The notes under the pieces are model-generated. The model saw nothing but the letters and a program-made list of their open reading frames with translations. It was not told the DNA's origin and made no database searches. A program made the position numbers and the translations under genes. From IMG/VR virus record IMGVR_UViG_3300037070_003333, positions 1 to 27,116 of that record: a DNA stretch of 27,116 nt. One strand, 5' to 3'. Shown in pieces: positions 4,040 to 12,507 of the stretch (position 1 is its first letter; each line of letters begins with the position of its first letter). The stretch is from a virus.

Positions 4040-5571
4040 CGAAAAACGGAGAGAAATCACGCGCCGATCTGGTGATTGAGTTCATCGAAGGGCATATGAA
4101 AATTCCGGAAGGCCGCGACGTCGGCAAGCCGGTTGTGCTGCGCGAATGGCAAAAGGAAAACATCCGGCGGATTTATAACAACCCGCACGGGACGCGGCGC
4201 GCGATAGTCTCTTTTGGAAGGAAAAACGCTAAGACGACGTTGGCGGCGTTCCTTCTCTTGGTGCATCTCTGCGGGCCGGAGCGGAAGCTTAATTCGCAAT
4301 TGAACTCGGCGGCTCAGTCGCGCGACCAGGCGGCGATTTTGTTTGCGCTCGCGGCGAAGATTGTTCGCCTGTCGCCGACATTGAACAGCGTCATTACGAT
4401 CCGCGACACGGTGAAGGAAATCTTCTGTCCGGAGCTCGGCACTCTCTACAAGGCATTGTCGGCGGAAGCGTCGACGGCGTTCGGTCTGTCGCCGGTGTTT
4501 ATTGTTCACGACGAGCTCGGCCAGGTGCAGGGGCCGCGCTCGGCGCTGTATGAAGCATTAGAGACGGCGGTCGGCGCGCACGAGGCGCCGCTGTCCCTGG
4601 TCATCAGTACTCAGGCGCCGACGGATAACGATCTGTTGTCGATCCTTATCGATGACGCGCGGGCGAATAACGATCCGCGGGTGATCTTGTCGCTGTATAG
4701 CGCCGGTGACGAGCTCGACGCGTTTTCGGAAGAGGCAATCCGGGCGGCGAATCCCGCCTATGGCGATTTTCTGAATGCCCGGGAAGTGCTGGCGATGGCG
4801 GCGGACGCTAAGCGCATGCCATCGCGGGAAAGCGAATATCGCAATCTCGTACTCAATCAGCGGGTCGAGGTAGCGTCGCCGTTCATCAGCCGCTCGGCCT
4901 GGAACGATTGCCGCGGCGAGGTGCTCGATAGCTTCGCTGGCCTGCCGGTGTATGGCGGCCTTGATCTGTCGGCAACGGCGGATCTGACGGCGCTTGTATT
5001 GATTGCGCCGCAGGATGGTAAGTTTCACGTGAAACCTACTTTCTGGTTGCCGGGCGAGGGATTGCGGGAAAAGGCGCAAGCCGATCGGGTGCCTTACGAT
5101 GTGTGGCATCGTGACGGGCTGCTCGAGACGACGCCAGGTCGTGCGGTCGAATATGAGTACGTCGCCAACTATCTCCGCGGTCTGTTCGAGCGACTCGACA
5201 TTCGCGAGATTGGGTTTGACGCCTGGGGCTGGGTTCACTTCAAGCCGTGGCTATTGAAGGCGGGCTTTACTGAAGAGGAACTCGAAACCAAGTTCCGCCA
5301 GGTGCGGCAGAATTTTAAGGAAATGTCGCCGGCGCTCCTAAGCCTCGAGGCGGCGTTGTTGCAATACCGGATCATTCACGACGGGCATCCGGTGTTGAGT
5401 ATGTGCGCGGCGAATGCGGTTGTCGTCTCGGACAGTCAGAATAATCGCATGCTGACCAAGGCGAAGAGTCACGGCCGCATCGATGGCCTGGTTGCCTTGG
5501 CAATGGCGAAGCTGGTCGCCGGCACGCATGAAGAGGCGCCGGTACTCGATATCATGGCGATGGTCGCCTAA
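4024..5571 (+). CDS. terL: Phage terminase large subunit (packaging ATPase/nuclease)
   Basis: The 515-residue product has both terminase domains. The ATPase domain shows a Walker A-like SFGRKNAKTTLAA (residues 63-75) and a Walker B region ending VFIVHDELG, with the acidic pair at about 163-164. The nuclease domain shows GGLDLSATADLTA (Asp314 and Asp320), FDAW (about 398-401), and KSHGRIDGLVAL with Asp487, the expected RNase H-like metal ligands. It powers DNA translocation into the prohead and makes the cuts. ATG at 4024 was chosen because it gives the basic N-terminus usual for this group and GGAAG lies ten bases before it; ATG 4096 is an alternative. The 5' codons double as operator O4. Confidence 0.93.
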   Translation: MRKRVSKNGEKSRADLVIEFIEGHMKIPEGRDVGKPVVLREWQKENIRRIYNNPHGTRRAIVSFGRKNAKTTLAAFLLLVHLCGPERKLNSQLNSAAQSRDQAAILFALAAKIVRLSPTLNSVITIRDTVKEIFCPELGTLYKALSAEASTAFGLSPVFIVHDELGQVQGPRSALYEALETAVGAHEAPLSLVISTQAPTDNDLLSILIDDARANNDPRVILSLYSAGDELDAFSEEAIRAANPAYGDFLNAREVLAMAADAKRMPSRESEYRNLVLNQRVEVASPFISRSAWNDCRGEVLDSFAGLPVYGGLDLSATADLTALVLIAPQDGKFHVKPTFWLPGEGLREKAQADRVPYDVWHRDGLLETTPGRAVEYEYVANYLRGLFERLDIREIGFDAWGWVHFKPWLLKAGFTEEELETKFRQVRQNFKEMSPALLSLEAALLQYRIIHDGHPVLSMCAANAVVVSDSQNNRMLTKAKSHGRIDGLVALAMAKLVAGTHEEAPVLDIMAMVA

Positions 5572-5588
5572 CTCCCGGGGTTCCCAAA

Positions 5589-7472
5589 ATGACGTTTTAT
5601 CGCACGACGGCGGCGGCCGGCGACGGGATGGATTTTGTCATCTCCGATGGATCGCTTGATCGGCACGGGACGCGCATCAATCCGGCCGGCTGGCATCTTG
5701 ACGCGTTCCGGAAAAATCCGGTTGCGCTGTTCGGCCACGATGGCGGGTTTCCGATCGGCCGTTGGCACGATGTGCGGGTTGAGGGCGAGCGGCTGATCGG
5801 GCGCCTGGCGATGGCGGCGGAAGGCACAAGCGCCCGTATCGACGAGATCCGGAAGCTGATCGAACAGGGAATCCTGCGGGCGGTGTCGGCGGGCTTTAAC
5901 GTGCTCGAGTTCGGCAAGCCGGGAACGGAATTCGATTTTCAAAAGCAAGCGTTGGTCGAGGCGTCGCTGGTGGCGGTGCCTTCCAACATTAACGCGCTCG
6001 CGCAAGCGCGAGCTCTCAACGTCTCCACAGATACGCTCAAGCTGGTCTTTGGCGAGCATGCCGAAGCGGACCAGGCGCGGGCGGCGAATGGCGGGAACGC
6101 CGCGACTCCTCAGAAATCGAAAGTCCCTAAAATGGCTGAGACTCTTTCACAGCGGATTGAAGCCGCTCAGACTGATTTGAATACGGCGCGCGACGCGCTG
6201 ACTGCGCATCTGGCCGACGATGCCTCGGACACGGCACAGACTGAAACGCTCTCCGGCGAAATCGAGGTTCGCGAAACGCGCCTCGTGAGCCTCAAGCGGG
6301 CGGAGAAGGCGCTTGCGATCCGTCAGCCGGATAACTCCGACACGACGGCGGAAGGCAAGCGGGCGGGGCTCCCCGCGCCGGCAATCCGCAAGCCGCTCGG
6401 CGTCAAGCTGCGCGAGCCGAAGCCGGAGGATCTCTTTATTCGCGCCGCCCACGTTGCGTTGCGCGCTTACGTGACCGGCAAGGATCCGATCGCGGTACTC
6501 GAGGAGCGTTACGGCGACCACGAAGATACGCAAATCGTCACCCGGGCGACTATGACCGGCGCCACAACTACCGTTGCCGGTTGGGCCTCGGAGCTCGTGG
6601 AAACGGCAACTGATGCGTTTCTCGAATCCATGCGGCCTATTGCGGTGTTCCCGCGCCTGGCCGCGGCCGGGACGCAACTCTCGTTCGGGCCTAATCGCGG
6701 AGCGATCCGGATCCCGTCACGGGCAGCGACGCCATCTATTACCGGGTCGTTCGTGGGCGAGGGCGCGGCTATTCCGGTGCGCAAGATCGGCCTTACCTCG
6801 ATCACGCTGACGCCGCACAAGATGGGCGTTATCTCGGTATTCACCCGGGAAATCGCGCGCTACTCGAATCCGCAAATTGAGGGTCTGCTTCGCCAGGAAA
6901 TCCAATTTGATACGGCGCTGACGATCGACTCGCTGTTGCTCGATGCGGTGGCGGGCTCTGCCTCAACTCGGCCGGCGGGTCTTATCAATGGTGTGGTTGG
7001 GCTGACGGCCTCGACGGTTGGCGGCTATGCGGCAATCCTGGCGGATATTCAGGCGCTTGCCGCTCCGTTCGACGCGGCTAATGCCGGCAGGAAACTCGTG
7101 CTGATGATGAATCCGCGTGAGGCTCGCCTGGTGGCTATGGCGCCCGGGCCGGATGGGACGTTCGGATGGGCGACCGGATTTATGGGGGAATTTAACGTCA
7201 TCGTCAGTACGACGGTCACGGCCGGAAAGCTGGTCATGGTCGACGCGGCGGATTTCGTCTCCGTCAACGGTTCGCCTGAATTCGATGTCTCCGAGCAAAC
7301 GGTCCTGCATATGGAGGACACAACTCCCGGGCTCGATATCTCGACGGCTACTCCGAGCCAATCGATGTTTCAAACGGCGAGCATTGCGCTCCGTATGCTG
7401 CTCGATATCACCTGGGCGATGCGGCGTACGGGGATGGTTACGTTTATGACCGGCGCCGATTGGGCTCCGTAA
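5589..7472 (+). CDS. Fused HK97-type prohead protease and major capsid protein
   Basis: One 627-residue frame covers two proteins that are separate in HK97. Residues 1 to about 145 are a peptidase S78 prohead protease with the probable triad His50 (in LFGHDGG), Ser100 (in LRAVSAGF) and Glu124 (in LVEASLVAVP). Residues about 183-245 are a charged, coiled-coil delta/scaffold region. Residues about 315-625 are the HK97-fold capsid protein, with 'GSFVGEGAAIPVRKIGL', 'LTPHKMGVISVFTREI' and the C-terminal 'ALRMLLDITWAMRR' segments. The protease is expected to cleave near the end of the scaffold to release the mature capsid subunit. An ATG at 6132 begins MAETLSQRIEAA but has no ribosome binding site, so a true fusion is favoured. 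Codons are uniform across the junction. Confidence 0.92.
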   Translation: MTFYRTTAAAGDGMDFVISDGSLDRHGTRINPAGWHLDAFRKNPVALFGHDGGFPIGRWHDVRVEGERLIGRLAMAAEGTSARIDEIRKLIEQGILRAVSAGFNVLEFGKPGTEFDFQKQALVEASLVAVPSNINALAQARALNVSTDTLKLVFGEHAEADQARAANGGNAATPQKSKVPKMAETLSQRIEAAQTDLNTARDALTAHLADDASDTAQTETLSGEIEVRETRLVSLKRAEKALAIRQPDNSDTTAEGKRAGLPAPAIRKPLGVKLREPKPEDLFIRAAHVALRAYVTGKDPIAVLEERYGDHEDTQIVTRATMTGATTTVAGWASELVETATDAFLESMRPIAVFPRLAAAGTQLSFGPNRGAIRIPSRAATPSITGSFVGEGAAIPVRKIGLTSITLTPHKMGVISVFTREIARYSNPQIEGLLRQEIQFDTALTIDSLLLDAVAGSASTRPAGLINGVVGLTASTVGGYAAILADIQALAAPFDAANAGRKLVLMMNPREARLVAMAPGPDGTFGWATGFMGEFNVIVSTTVTAGKLVMVDAADFVSVNGSPEFDVSEQTVLHMEDTTPGLDISTATPSQSMFQTASIALRMLLDITWAMRRTGMVTFMTGADWAP

Positions 7473-7495
7473 TTCGTCACAAGCATTTCACTGGC

Positions 7496-7517
7496 GCCGG
7501 CGCCTCGAGGCGTCGGC
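7496..7517 (+). terminator. Hairpin immediately after the capsid gene
   Basis: GCCGGCGCC (7496-7504) and GGCGTCGGC (7509-7517) pair over nine bases with one G-U, closed by a TCGA loop. It lies in the 61-base gap between capsid and the next gene. No T-run follows, so it is probably a 3' stabiliser or partial attenuator that raises capsid mRNA relative to downstream genes. Confidence 0.45.
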
Positions 7518-7533
7518 AGAAAGCGGAGAGAAT

Positions 7534-7833
7534 ATGAGCACAGACAATCCGTCGCCGGCCTCAACGGTAATGGCGGACAAGGCGAAGGCAGACGATCGGG
7601 CCAAGGCGGACGCTGACAAGCGGCGCCAGGAGCTCGAGCTTCACCGCACGGGTCGCGCGGTGGAGGGTGAAGGGCGGACGGGCGAGCCGGCCGTACCGGA
7701 TCCGACTCAAGAGGAAGCCGACAACATCAAGCTTGGCTTGCCGCCGGACGGGGTACCTCCGGATCCGCCGGTCGCACGTACGCGCGACGCGCGGCCGCAA
7801 GCCAATCAGGCGGCCCCCTATAAGACGCGCTGA
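7534..7833 (+). CDS. Hypothetical hydrophilic, disordered protein
   Basis: ATG at 7534 follows GGAGAG. The 99-residue product is dominated by Lys, Ala, Asp, Glu, Arg and Pro. It has a helical charged N-terminal half ('ADKAKADDRAKADADKRRQE') and a proline-rich C-terminal half ('LGLPPDGVPPDPPVARTRD'). It is likely unstructured and lacks hydrophobic core or motifs. The gene lies between capsid and portal and overlaps the portal ATG by one base. Highly charged small proteins at this position can assist head assembly or bind DNA in the capsid; that is inference from location. Confidence 0.7.
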   Translation: MSTDNPSPASTVMADKAKADDRAKADADKRRQELELHRTGRAVEGEGRTGEPAVPDPTQEEADNIKLGLPPDGVPPDPPVARTRDARPQANQAAPYKTR

Positions 7834-9233
7834 TGTCTAATTGGTTGACGCGCGTTTTTCGTCCCTCTGCGGTTAGCGCCGCAGAGGGCGAGCCTCGGCC
7901 GGGGCCATACTTTCTCAGTGAGGGATGGTTGCCGGCCGGGTCGCCTTGGAATTTCTGGCAGACCGGCGCCAACGTCCTGCCTTATGGCGAAGCCTCGGCA
8001 ATGGTCGAGGCGTGCGTTGCGGCCTATGCGCAAACGCTTGCCATGTGTCCAGGCGACCATTGGCGCTCGTTGGGCAATGGCGGGCGCGAGCGGGTCACGA
8101 GCTCGGCGCTGACGCGCATTCTGCGGCGGCCGAATGACTATCAAACGATATCCGATTTCTTAATGAACTTGACGCGGCGCCTGTATGCCAGGGGCGAGGC
8201 GTTCGCCTTGGCGGTGCGCAACGATCGCGGCGAAATTGCCGAATTGCATTGGCTGCGTGATGGCGTGGCGGAAATCGCCGAAGATGGTTCGATCTTCTAT
8301 TCGTTGCGCGGCAACGAGGTTGTCGATCAACGCTTCGATCTGTCGGCGCCGATACCGGCGCGCGACGTGCTGCATGTGCGGTTGCACACTCCGCGCCATC
8401 CTTTGAAAGGCGTCTCTCCGATTCTGGCAACGGCGCTCGATCTGGCGATGAACGGCGCGGCGCTGAATCAGCAAATCGCGTTCTATCTCAATCAGGCGCG
8501 GCCGTCGTTCATGCTCGAGACGGTCGAGAAATTGACGGCCTCACAGACTGTCGAGCTCCGCAATCGGTGGAATGAGCAAACGCAAGGGTTAAACGCCGGC
8601 GGGACGCCAATCCTCACCTGGGGTTTGAAGGCGCGTGAAGTCTCTAAGACGGCGAGTGACGGGCAACTCGCGGAAATGATGAAGATGAGCGACGCGAATG
8701 TCGCGCTCGCCTTTCGTCTGCCGTTGCAAATCCTCGGGGTCGGGGGAACGCCTTTCGCGTCGACCGAGCTCCTTATGCAAAGCTGGATTGCCAGCGGGCT
8801 CGGGTTTGCGCTCAACCATGTCGAAGAGGCATTCGGGCAGTTGTTCAAGCTCCGCGGTTGGCCTGACGAATATTTAGAATTGAATACCGCGGCGCTTCTC
8901 CGCTCGGCACATCGCGAGCGGATCGAGGCTCTAGCGCGCGGTGTCATCTCCGGCATTTTCTCGCCGGATGAGGCGCGGGCGAGCGAGGATCTGCCGGCGG
9001 TCGAGGGCGGACACGGGGCAATGCCTCGAGTCCAGCAACAGGTCGTGCCGCTGTCCTTTGGTACAGAGCTAAAGCCTCCGAGTGCGACACCAAAGCCGCC
9101 GGCGGTGGCGGCCGGAAAGCCGCCGGCCGACGAAAGCGACGCGCCGGAAGGCGACGACGAGGGCGGGGCCGATGGGCGAGAATTTGCAGATCAAATCTTC
9201 CGGCGCCTCGAGGCTCATGGATCCCTACACTGA
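7833..9233 (+). CDS. HK97-family portal protein
   Basis: The 466-residue product matches the HK97-type portal pattern. An N-terminal 'VEACVAAYAQTLAMCPGDHW' helix is followed by 'LTRILRRPNDYQTISDFLMN', then 'LYARGEAFALAVRNDRGEIAELHWL'. The conserved 'DVLHVRLHTP' and 'GVSPILATALDLAMN' segments come next, then the wing/stem/crown region ending near 'AFGQLFKLRGWPDEYLELN'. The Pro/Ala/acidic C-terminal tail (about residues 390-466) is typical. Twelve copies form the DNA channel at the head vertex. It comes after the capsid gene here, whereas the common order is portal before protease/capsid. Confidence 0.92.
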   Translation: MSNWLTRVFRPSAVSAAEGEPRPGPYFLSEGWLPAGSPWNFWQTGANVLPYGEASAMVEACVAAYAQTLAMCPGDHWRSLGNGGRERVTSSALTRILRRPNDYQTISDFLMNLTRRLYARGEAFALAVRNDRGEIAELHWLRDGVAEIAEDGSIFYSLRGNEVVDQRFDLSAPIPARDVLHVRLHTPRHPLKGVSPILATALDLAMNGAALNQQIAFYLNQARPSFMLETVEKLTASQTVELRNRWNEQTQGLNAGGTPILTWGLKAREVSKTASDGQLAEMMKMSDANVALAFRLPLQILGVGGTPFASTELLMQSWIASGLGFALNHVEEAFGQLFKLRGWPDEYLELNTAALLRSAHRERIEALARGVISGIFSPDEARASEDLPAVEGGHGAMPRVQQQVVPLSFGTELKPPSATPKPPAVAAGKPPADESDAPEGDDEGGADGREFADQIFRRLEAHGSLH

Positions 9234-10062
9234 CGCGCTCGAGCGGGCGCTCGGTCGCGTCATTGCCAGGGCAAACGACGAGCTCCGGCTAATCCGCGAG
9301 CGATCCGAAGCGATCACGGCAACGGCGGCCGCCAAAGTGGCGGAAGCTGACATGCGTATGATGGCGCTCGAGCATGATCTGGCCGAGCGACTCCGCATGC
9401 TGGCGGAATTAAAAGACGGCAAGGATGGCGTCGACGGAGCTCCCGGGGTGCCTGGCGAGCGCGGCGCCGACGGGGCGCCGGGCCGCGATGGCCGCGACGG
9501 GGCGCCTGGCGCCGACGGCGTTCCCGGCTGCGACGGCGTTGATGGGGTAGGGGAGCGCGGCCCGCGCGGCCTCGACGGGCTGCTGACAATGGCGATGCCG
9601 TGGGCCGACGGCGTGCATTATCGCGGCGCGGTGGTCATGCACGACGGGTCCACCTGGCAGGCGCGTGAGGATACCGGGCGCGAGCCTCCTCACGACGACT
9701 GGCAATGCCTGGCGCGGGGCGGCCAGGATGGCGCCGACGGGCGCTCGTTCACAGTCCGCGGCACATGGTCGGATGACATAAGCTATCGGGCGCTTGACGT
9801 GGTGGCGCTCGGCGGGGCGTCGTTCGCGGCCAGGCGGGATAATCCCGGGGAGTGTCCGGGCGACGATTGGCAATTGATCGCTGCGCAAGGCAAGCGAGGG
9901 AATCCCGGGCAGTCGGGGGTTGGCGTGCGGGGTGAGCGCGGGTTGCCCGGGCCGGTGCCGGTGGAGCTGCGGGTTGACGACGAGGGGTTGTTGACGCTGG
10001 TCAATAGCGACGGGACGGTGATCGCGTGCGATCTTTATCCCGTGCTCGCAAAGCTGGCCTGA
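9217..10062 (+). CDS. Collagen-like fibre protein with two binding modules
   Basis: With ATG 9217 the product has 281 residues. Residues 1 to about 65 form a long helix/coiled coil. Residues about 66-123 are Gly-X-Y collagen-like repeats (for example GAPGVPGERGADGAPGRDGR). Two similar roughly 40-residue modules follow (about 129-167 and 181-223), each with an aromatic start, a 'Y.A/G..V' strand and an ending 'DDWQ', resembling carbohydrate-binding modules of the CBM5/12 sort. A second short Gly-X-Y run (about 225-247) and a beta C-terminus complete it. The Gly-X-Y runs imply a trimer. ATG 9172 has a better Shine-Dalgarno (GAGGG) but overlaps the portal by 62 bases. Position between portal and connector genes suggests a head-attached appendage; a tail fibre is the alternative. 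Confidence 0.72.
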   Translation: MDPYTDALERALGRVIARANDELRLIRERSEAITATAAAKVAEADMRMMALEHDLAERLRMLAELKDGKDGVDGAPGVPGERGADGAPGRDGRDGAPGADGVPGCDGVDGVGERGPRGLDGLLTMAMPWADGVHYRGAVVMHDGSTWQAREDTGREPPHDDWQCLARGGQDGADGRSFTVRGTWSDDISYRALDVVALGGASFAARRDNPGECPGDDWQLIAAQGKRGNPGQSGVGVRGERGLPGPVPVELRVDDEGLLTLVNSDGTVIACDLYPVLAKLA

Positions 10063-10074
10063 GGGGGCGAGGCA

Positions 10075-11694
10075 ATGCCAGGTCCGCGCGGGTCTGTCCG
10101 CATTTTCCCGCGTTTTGGGCGGGCGCTTGTTGAGGTTCCGCCGGAGCCGATCACTGTCACCATGACGGCGCCGGCCGATGCGTCGACGGTGAGCGGGGCC
10201 GCGGTCACGGTATCGGCGTCGACGACGGGGCCGGTGGTCGGGGTCCAGTTCAAGCTGGATGGGGTCAACCTTGGCGCCGAAGATATTGGCGCGCCATACT
10301 CGATCACTTGGAGCACGGTCGGCGTTGCGGCCGGCGTTCATTCGCTCTCCGCGGTTGCCAGGCGGGCCGACGGCGTGACGGCAACGGCGACGGCTGTTAG
10401 TGCGACGGTGGCGCAAGGCGGCGGCGTCATCCTGATTGGGGAGACGGACGGGCTCGGGATCGATTATCTGCATGCGGTCGCCGGCGAGCGGGTCGCCAAA
10501 AAGAGCGGCGGGGTTATTACCTATTCCAATTTGCAGGCGTTCTACACAAACGCTGCAACGGCCTCGCCGAAACTGACCTTTGACGTCAACGGCAATTTCG
10601 TTTGGTCGCCGCACAATTTCTTTTTGAACTCGGCGACACCGGCAACGCAGTCGGTCACGACGATCGTTGGTTATCAGTATACGGTCACGGTGGTCGGCTC
10701 CGGCTCGATGACCGGCTCGGCCGGCGCCAGCGGCGTCGCCACGGCTGGCGCGCCGCTGACATATACGGCGACCACGACGACGAGCACTTTCACGCTCGCC
10801 GGGTCACTGTCGCAGATCCAGATGAATCGCGGCACGGTGGCGACGGAATACCTGGCGACGACGGCTGCGATGCGGATCGGCGTCGCGGTCGACTATCATC
10901 CGACGACGCACGCGCCGCTTGGCATGCTCGGCGAGGCAGCGGTCACGCCTCTCCTGCTGAATAACGCGACGCTCGCGACGCAATCGGCAACGGTTACAGC
11001 GGTAGCTCACACTCTCTCGTTTTGGGGAACGGGGACGGTCACGCTTTCCGGCACGTCGACGGCGGGTCCATTGGTCGGCACGGGCGCCGCTAATCGGGTG
11101 TCGCTGACATTCACGCCGACTGCCGGATCGTTGACGCTAACAGTGACGGGCACGGTGACGAATGCGCAACTCGAAATCGGCACGGTGCCAACGTCTTTCG
11201 TCCCGGTGTTTGGGGTGGCGGTCACGCGGGCGGTCGATGATATCCGGGTAACGCCGGTGAGCTCGTTCGGGTGGAGCGCGGCGGGTGCTAATTCGGTTGT
11301 CATGTGGGCGGCGCCGAATTTGTTGAATACCGTCTACATGGCATTGCACGACAATACGGATAACGAGCGGCATCTGTTCGACACCTCGGCCGGGACCAAG
11401 GTCGCGCGGGTCGTTGTGACGGATGCCACGGTGTCACAGGCGGATCTCTCTCCGGCGGCCGGGGTTCCGGTTGTCGGCACTCTCTACAAGGTCGCGGCGG
11501 CGCTCGCGGCGGGTGATTTTGCCGCCAGTATCAACGGCGCGGCGGTGCTGACGGACGCGGCCGGCACTTTGCCCACAGTAACCATTATGAGCGTCTGCGG
11601 CGGGCGCACGGGCGGGCGCAACGTCTATTTCCGCAAGCATAAGATTGTGCCGCGGCGGATGACTAATGCCGAGCTCGTGACGGAAGCGACATGA
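10075..11694 (+). CDS. Ig-like/spike-type fibre protein with duplicated domain
   Basis: GAGG precedes ATG 10075. The 539-residue product has a basic N-terminus. A bacterial Ig-like domain spans about residues 24-113 (starting 'PITVTMTAPADASTVSG'). A linker (115-180) follows, then two related beta modules at about 182-261 and 293-377. Both modules share 'LN.AT.ATQS', a 'Y/HT....G.G..T.SG' strand pair and an ending like 'NAQLEIGTVPTSFVP', a signature I associate with phage head-spike/fibre domains. The C-terminal 160 residues are lectin-like, ending in a basic 'RKHKIVPRRMT'. It is probably a surface receptor-binding or decoration protein. The location in the head module and next to the collagen-like gene suggests both build one appendage. 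Confidence 0.7.
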   Translation: MPGPRGSVRIFPRFGRALVEVPPEPITVTMTAPADASTVSGAAVTVSASTTGPVVGVQFKLDGVNLGAEDIGAPYSITWSTVGVAAGVHSLSAVARRADGVTATATAVSATVAQGGGVILIGETDGLGIDYLHAVAGERVAKKSGGVITYSNLQAFYTNAATASPKLTFDVNGNFVWSPHNFFLNSATPATQSVTTIVGYQYTVTVVGSGSMTGSAGASGVATAGAPLTYTATTTTSTFTLAGSLSQIQMNRGTVATEYLATTAAMRIGVAVDYHPTTHAPLGMLGEAAVTPLLLNNATLATQSATVTAVAHTLSFWGTGTVTLSGTSTAGPLVGTGAANRVSLTFTPTAGSLTLTVTGTVTNAQLEIGTVPTSFVPVFGVAVTRAVDDIRVTPVSSFGWSAAGANSVVMWAAPNLLNTVYMALHDNTDNERHLFDTSAGTKVARVVVTDATVSQADLSPAAGVPVVGTLYKVAAALAAGDFAASINGAAVLTDAAGTLPTVTIMSVCGGRTGGRNVYFRKHKIVPRRMTNAELVTEAT

Positions 11695-11897
11695 CTGACA
11701 TTGTGCGGTCGCGGCCGGCCAATCTGCAATCGGAAACGCGGCCGGCGAATGTGCAGAACTATCGCGGGCCGCGGCCTCCGGCTGCGAGCGTAGTGACGGA
11801 AACGGTGTTGTTGCTGGTGAGTGATTTCGCGGTGCGCGACGCGAGCGACGCACAGGATCTTCAATACAAGGGAACGACGGGGACGCTTACGCCATGA
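11691..11897 (+). CDS. Small proline/arginine-rich protein sharing a module with the GH71 protein
   Basis: The start overlaps the preceding stop (ATGA) and its own stop overlaps the next start (ATGA). The 68-residue product has a polar N-terminus (SRPANLQSETRPANVQNYRG), a short hydrophobic strand 'VVTETVLLLVSDFAV', and ends SDAQDLQYKGTTGTLTP. The last part is nearly the same as residues 463-482 of the glycoside hydrolase encoded at 24284, including a 22-base identical DNA stretch. No family is recognised. The shared end suggests a common docking or assembly element on the virion. Confidence 0.65.
   Translation: MTDIVRSRPANLQSETRPANVQNYRGPRPPAASVVTETVLLLVSDFAVRDASDAQDLQYKGTTGTLTP
11851..11872 (+). 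repeat. 22-base repeat, copy 1 (QDLQYKG module)
   Basis: Identical over 22 bases to 25698-25719 and in the same reading phase, coding QDLQYKG in both. The adjacent residues are also similar (FAVRDASDA versus FPVRGSSKS), so the related segment is about 24 residues long. Confidence 0.8.
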
Positions 11898-12496
11898 CTG
11901 CGATCTGCAACGTCAATGGCTACATCCCGTCGCTGGTGGCGGTGACTCCGGCGCCGCCTGTCGTCACCTGGGGCGAGGTCGCGCGGCACTTAAGGATTGA
12001 GGACGAATCCGAGCGGGCCTTGGTCGAAAGCTATGTTGAGGCGGCGACACTCCACCTTGACGCCGAGTACGGGATCCTTGCCGGGTTCACTCTCGGCGCT
12101 CAAACCTGGGAGCTCTATCTCGATGCCTTTCCGAGCGGGGCAATCCTCATTCCGCTGTCGCCGCTGATTGAGGTTTTGAGCGTCGGCTATGTCGACGAGG
12201 ATGGATTCGGGCAAGCGGTCGACGCGCTCAACTATGTCGTCGACAATAAGGGCCGGGATGGTTGGGTAGTGCCAATCGAGGGGTTTAGCTGGCCGTCGAC
12301 GTTTGCCGGGATTAACGCGGTGACGGTCACTTTCATTGCCGGCAATGTGACGGTTCCGGCGCCGCTTAAACAAGCGGTGCTGTTGTTGACGGGGCATCTC
12401 TACGAAAACCGGGAGACGGTAACGCCGCTCACCATGAACGAGATTCCAATCGGCGTTTACAATCTGGTCGCGCCTTATCGGCGCATCTATCTTTAG
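11894..12496 (+). CDS. Head-tail connector (phiE125 gp8/HK97 gp6-like)
   Basis: The 200-residue product has the features of connector proteins that sit under the portal. These are an N-terminal domain with 'VTWGEVARHLRIEDESERAL' and 'YVEAATLHLDAEYGI', then a beta region 'PLSPLIEVLSVGYVDEDGF'. The C-terminal helix is 'VPAPLKQAVLLLTGHLYENR'. This pattern corresponds to the phiE125 gp8 family, which is structurally related to HK97 gp6. It joins the portal to the tail-proximal adaptor. It is coupled to the preceding small gene by an ATGA overlap. Confidence 0.85.
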   Translation: MTAICNVNGYIPSLVAVTPAPPVVTWGEVARHLRIEDESERALVESYVEAATLHLDAEYGILAGFTLGAQTWELYLDAFPSGAILIPLSPLIEVLSVGYVDEDGFGQAVDALNYVVDNKGRDGWVVPIEGFSWPSTFAGINAVTVTFIAGNVTVPAPLKQAVLLLTGHLYENRETVTPLTMNEIPIGVYNLVAPYRRIYL

Positions 12497-12507
12497 AGGG
12501 GTTCACC

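Noticed and set aside
2963-4041. Repeated palindromic sequences considered as a CRISPR or iteron array
   Set aside because: Only four 16-bp copies in two pairs 28 and 32 bases apart, placed on promoter elements, without spacer-sized unique units or an adjacent replication or Cas gene.
6132-7472. A separate capsid gene starting at the internal ATG 6132
   Set aside because: No Shine-Dalgarno precedes it and the frame is continuous with the protease domain; fusion is the simpler reading.
9409-10614. A 401-codon leftward open frame opposite the collagen-like and Ig-like genes
   Set aside because: It is rich in Arg, His, Pro and Asn, lacks a ribosome binding site and runs opposite two well-supported genes; GC-rich antisense frames of this length are expected here.
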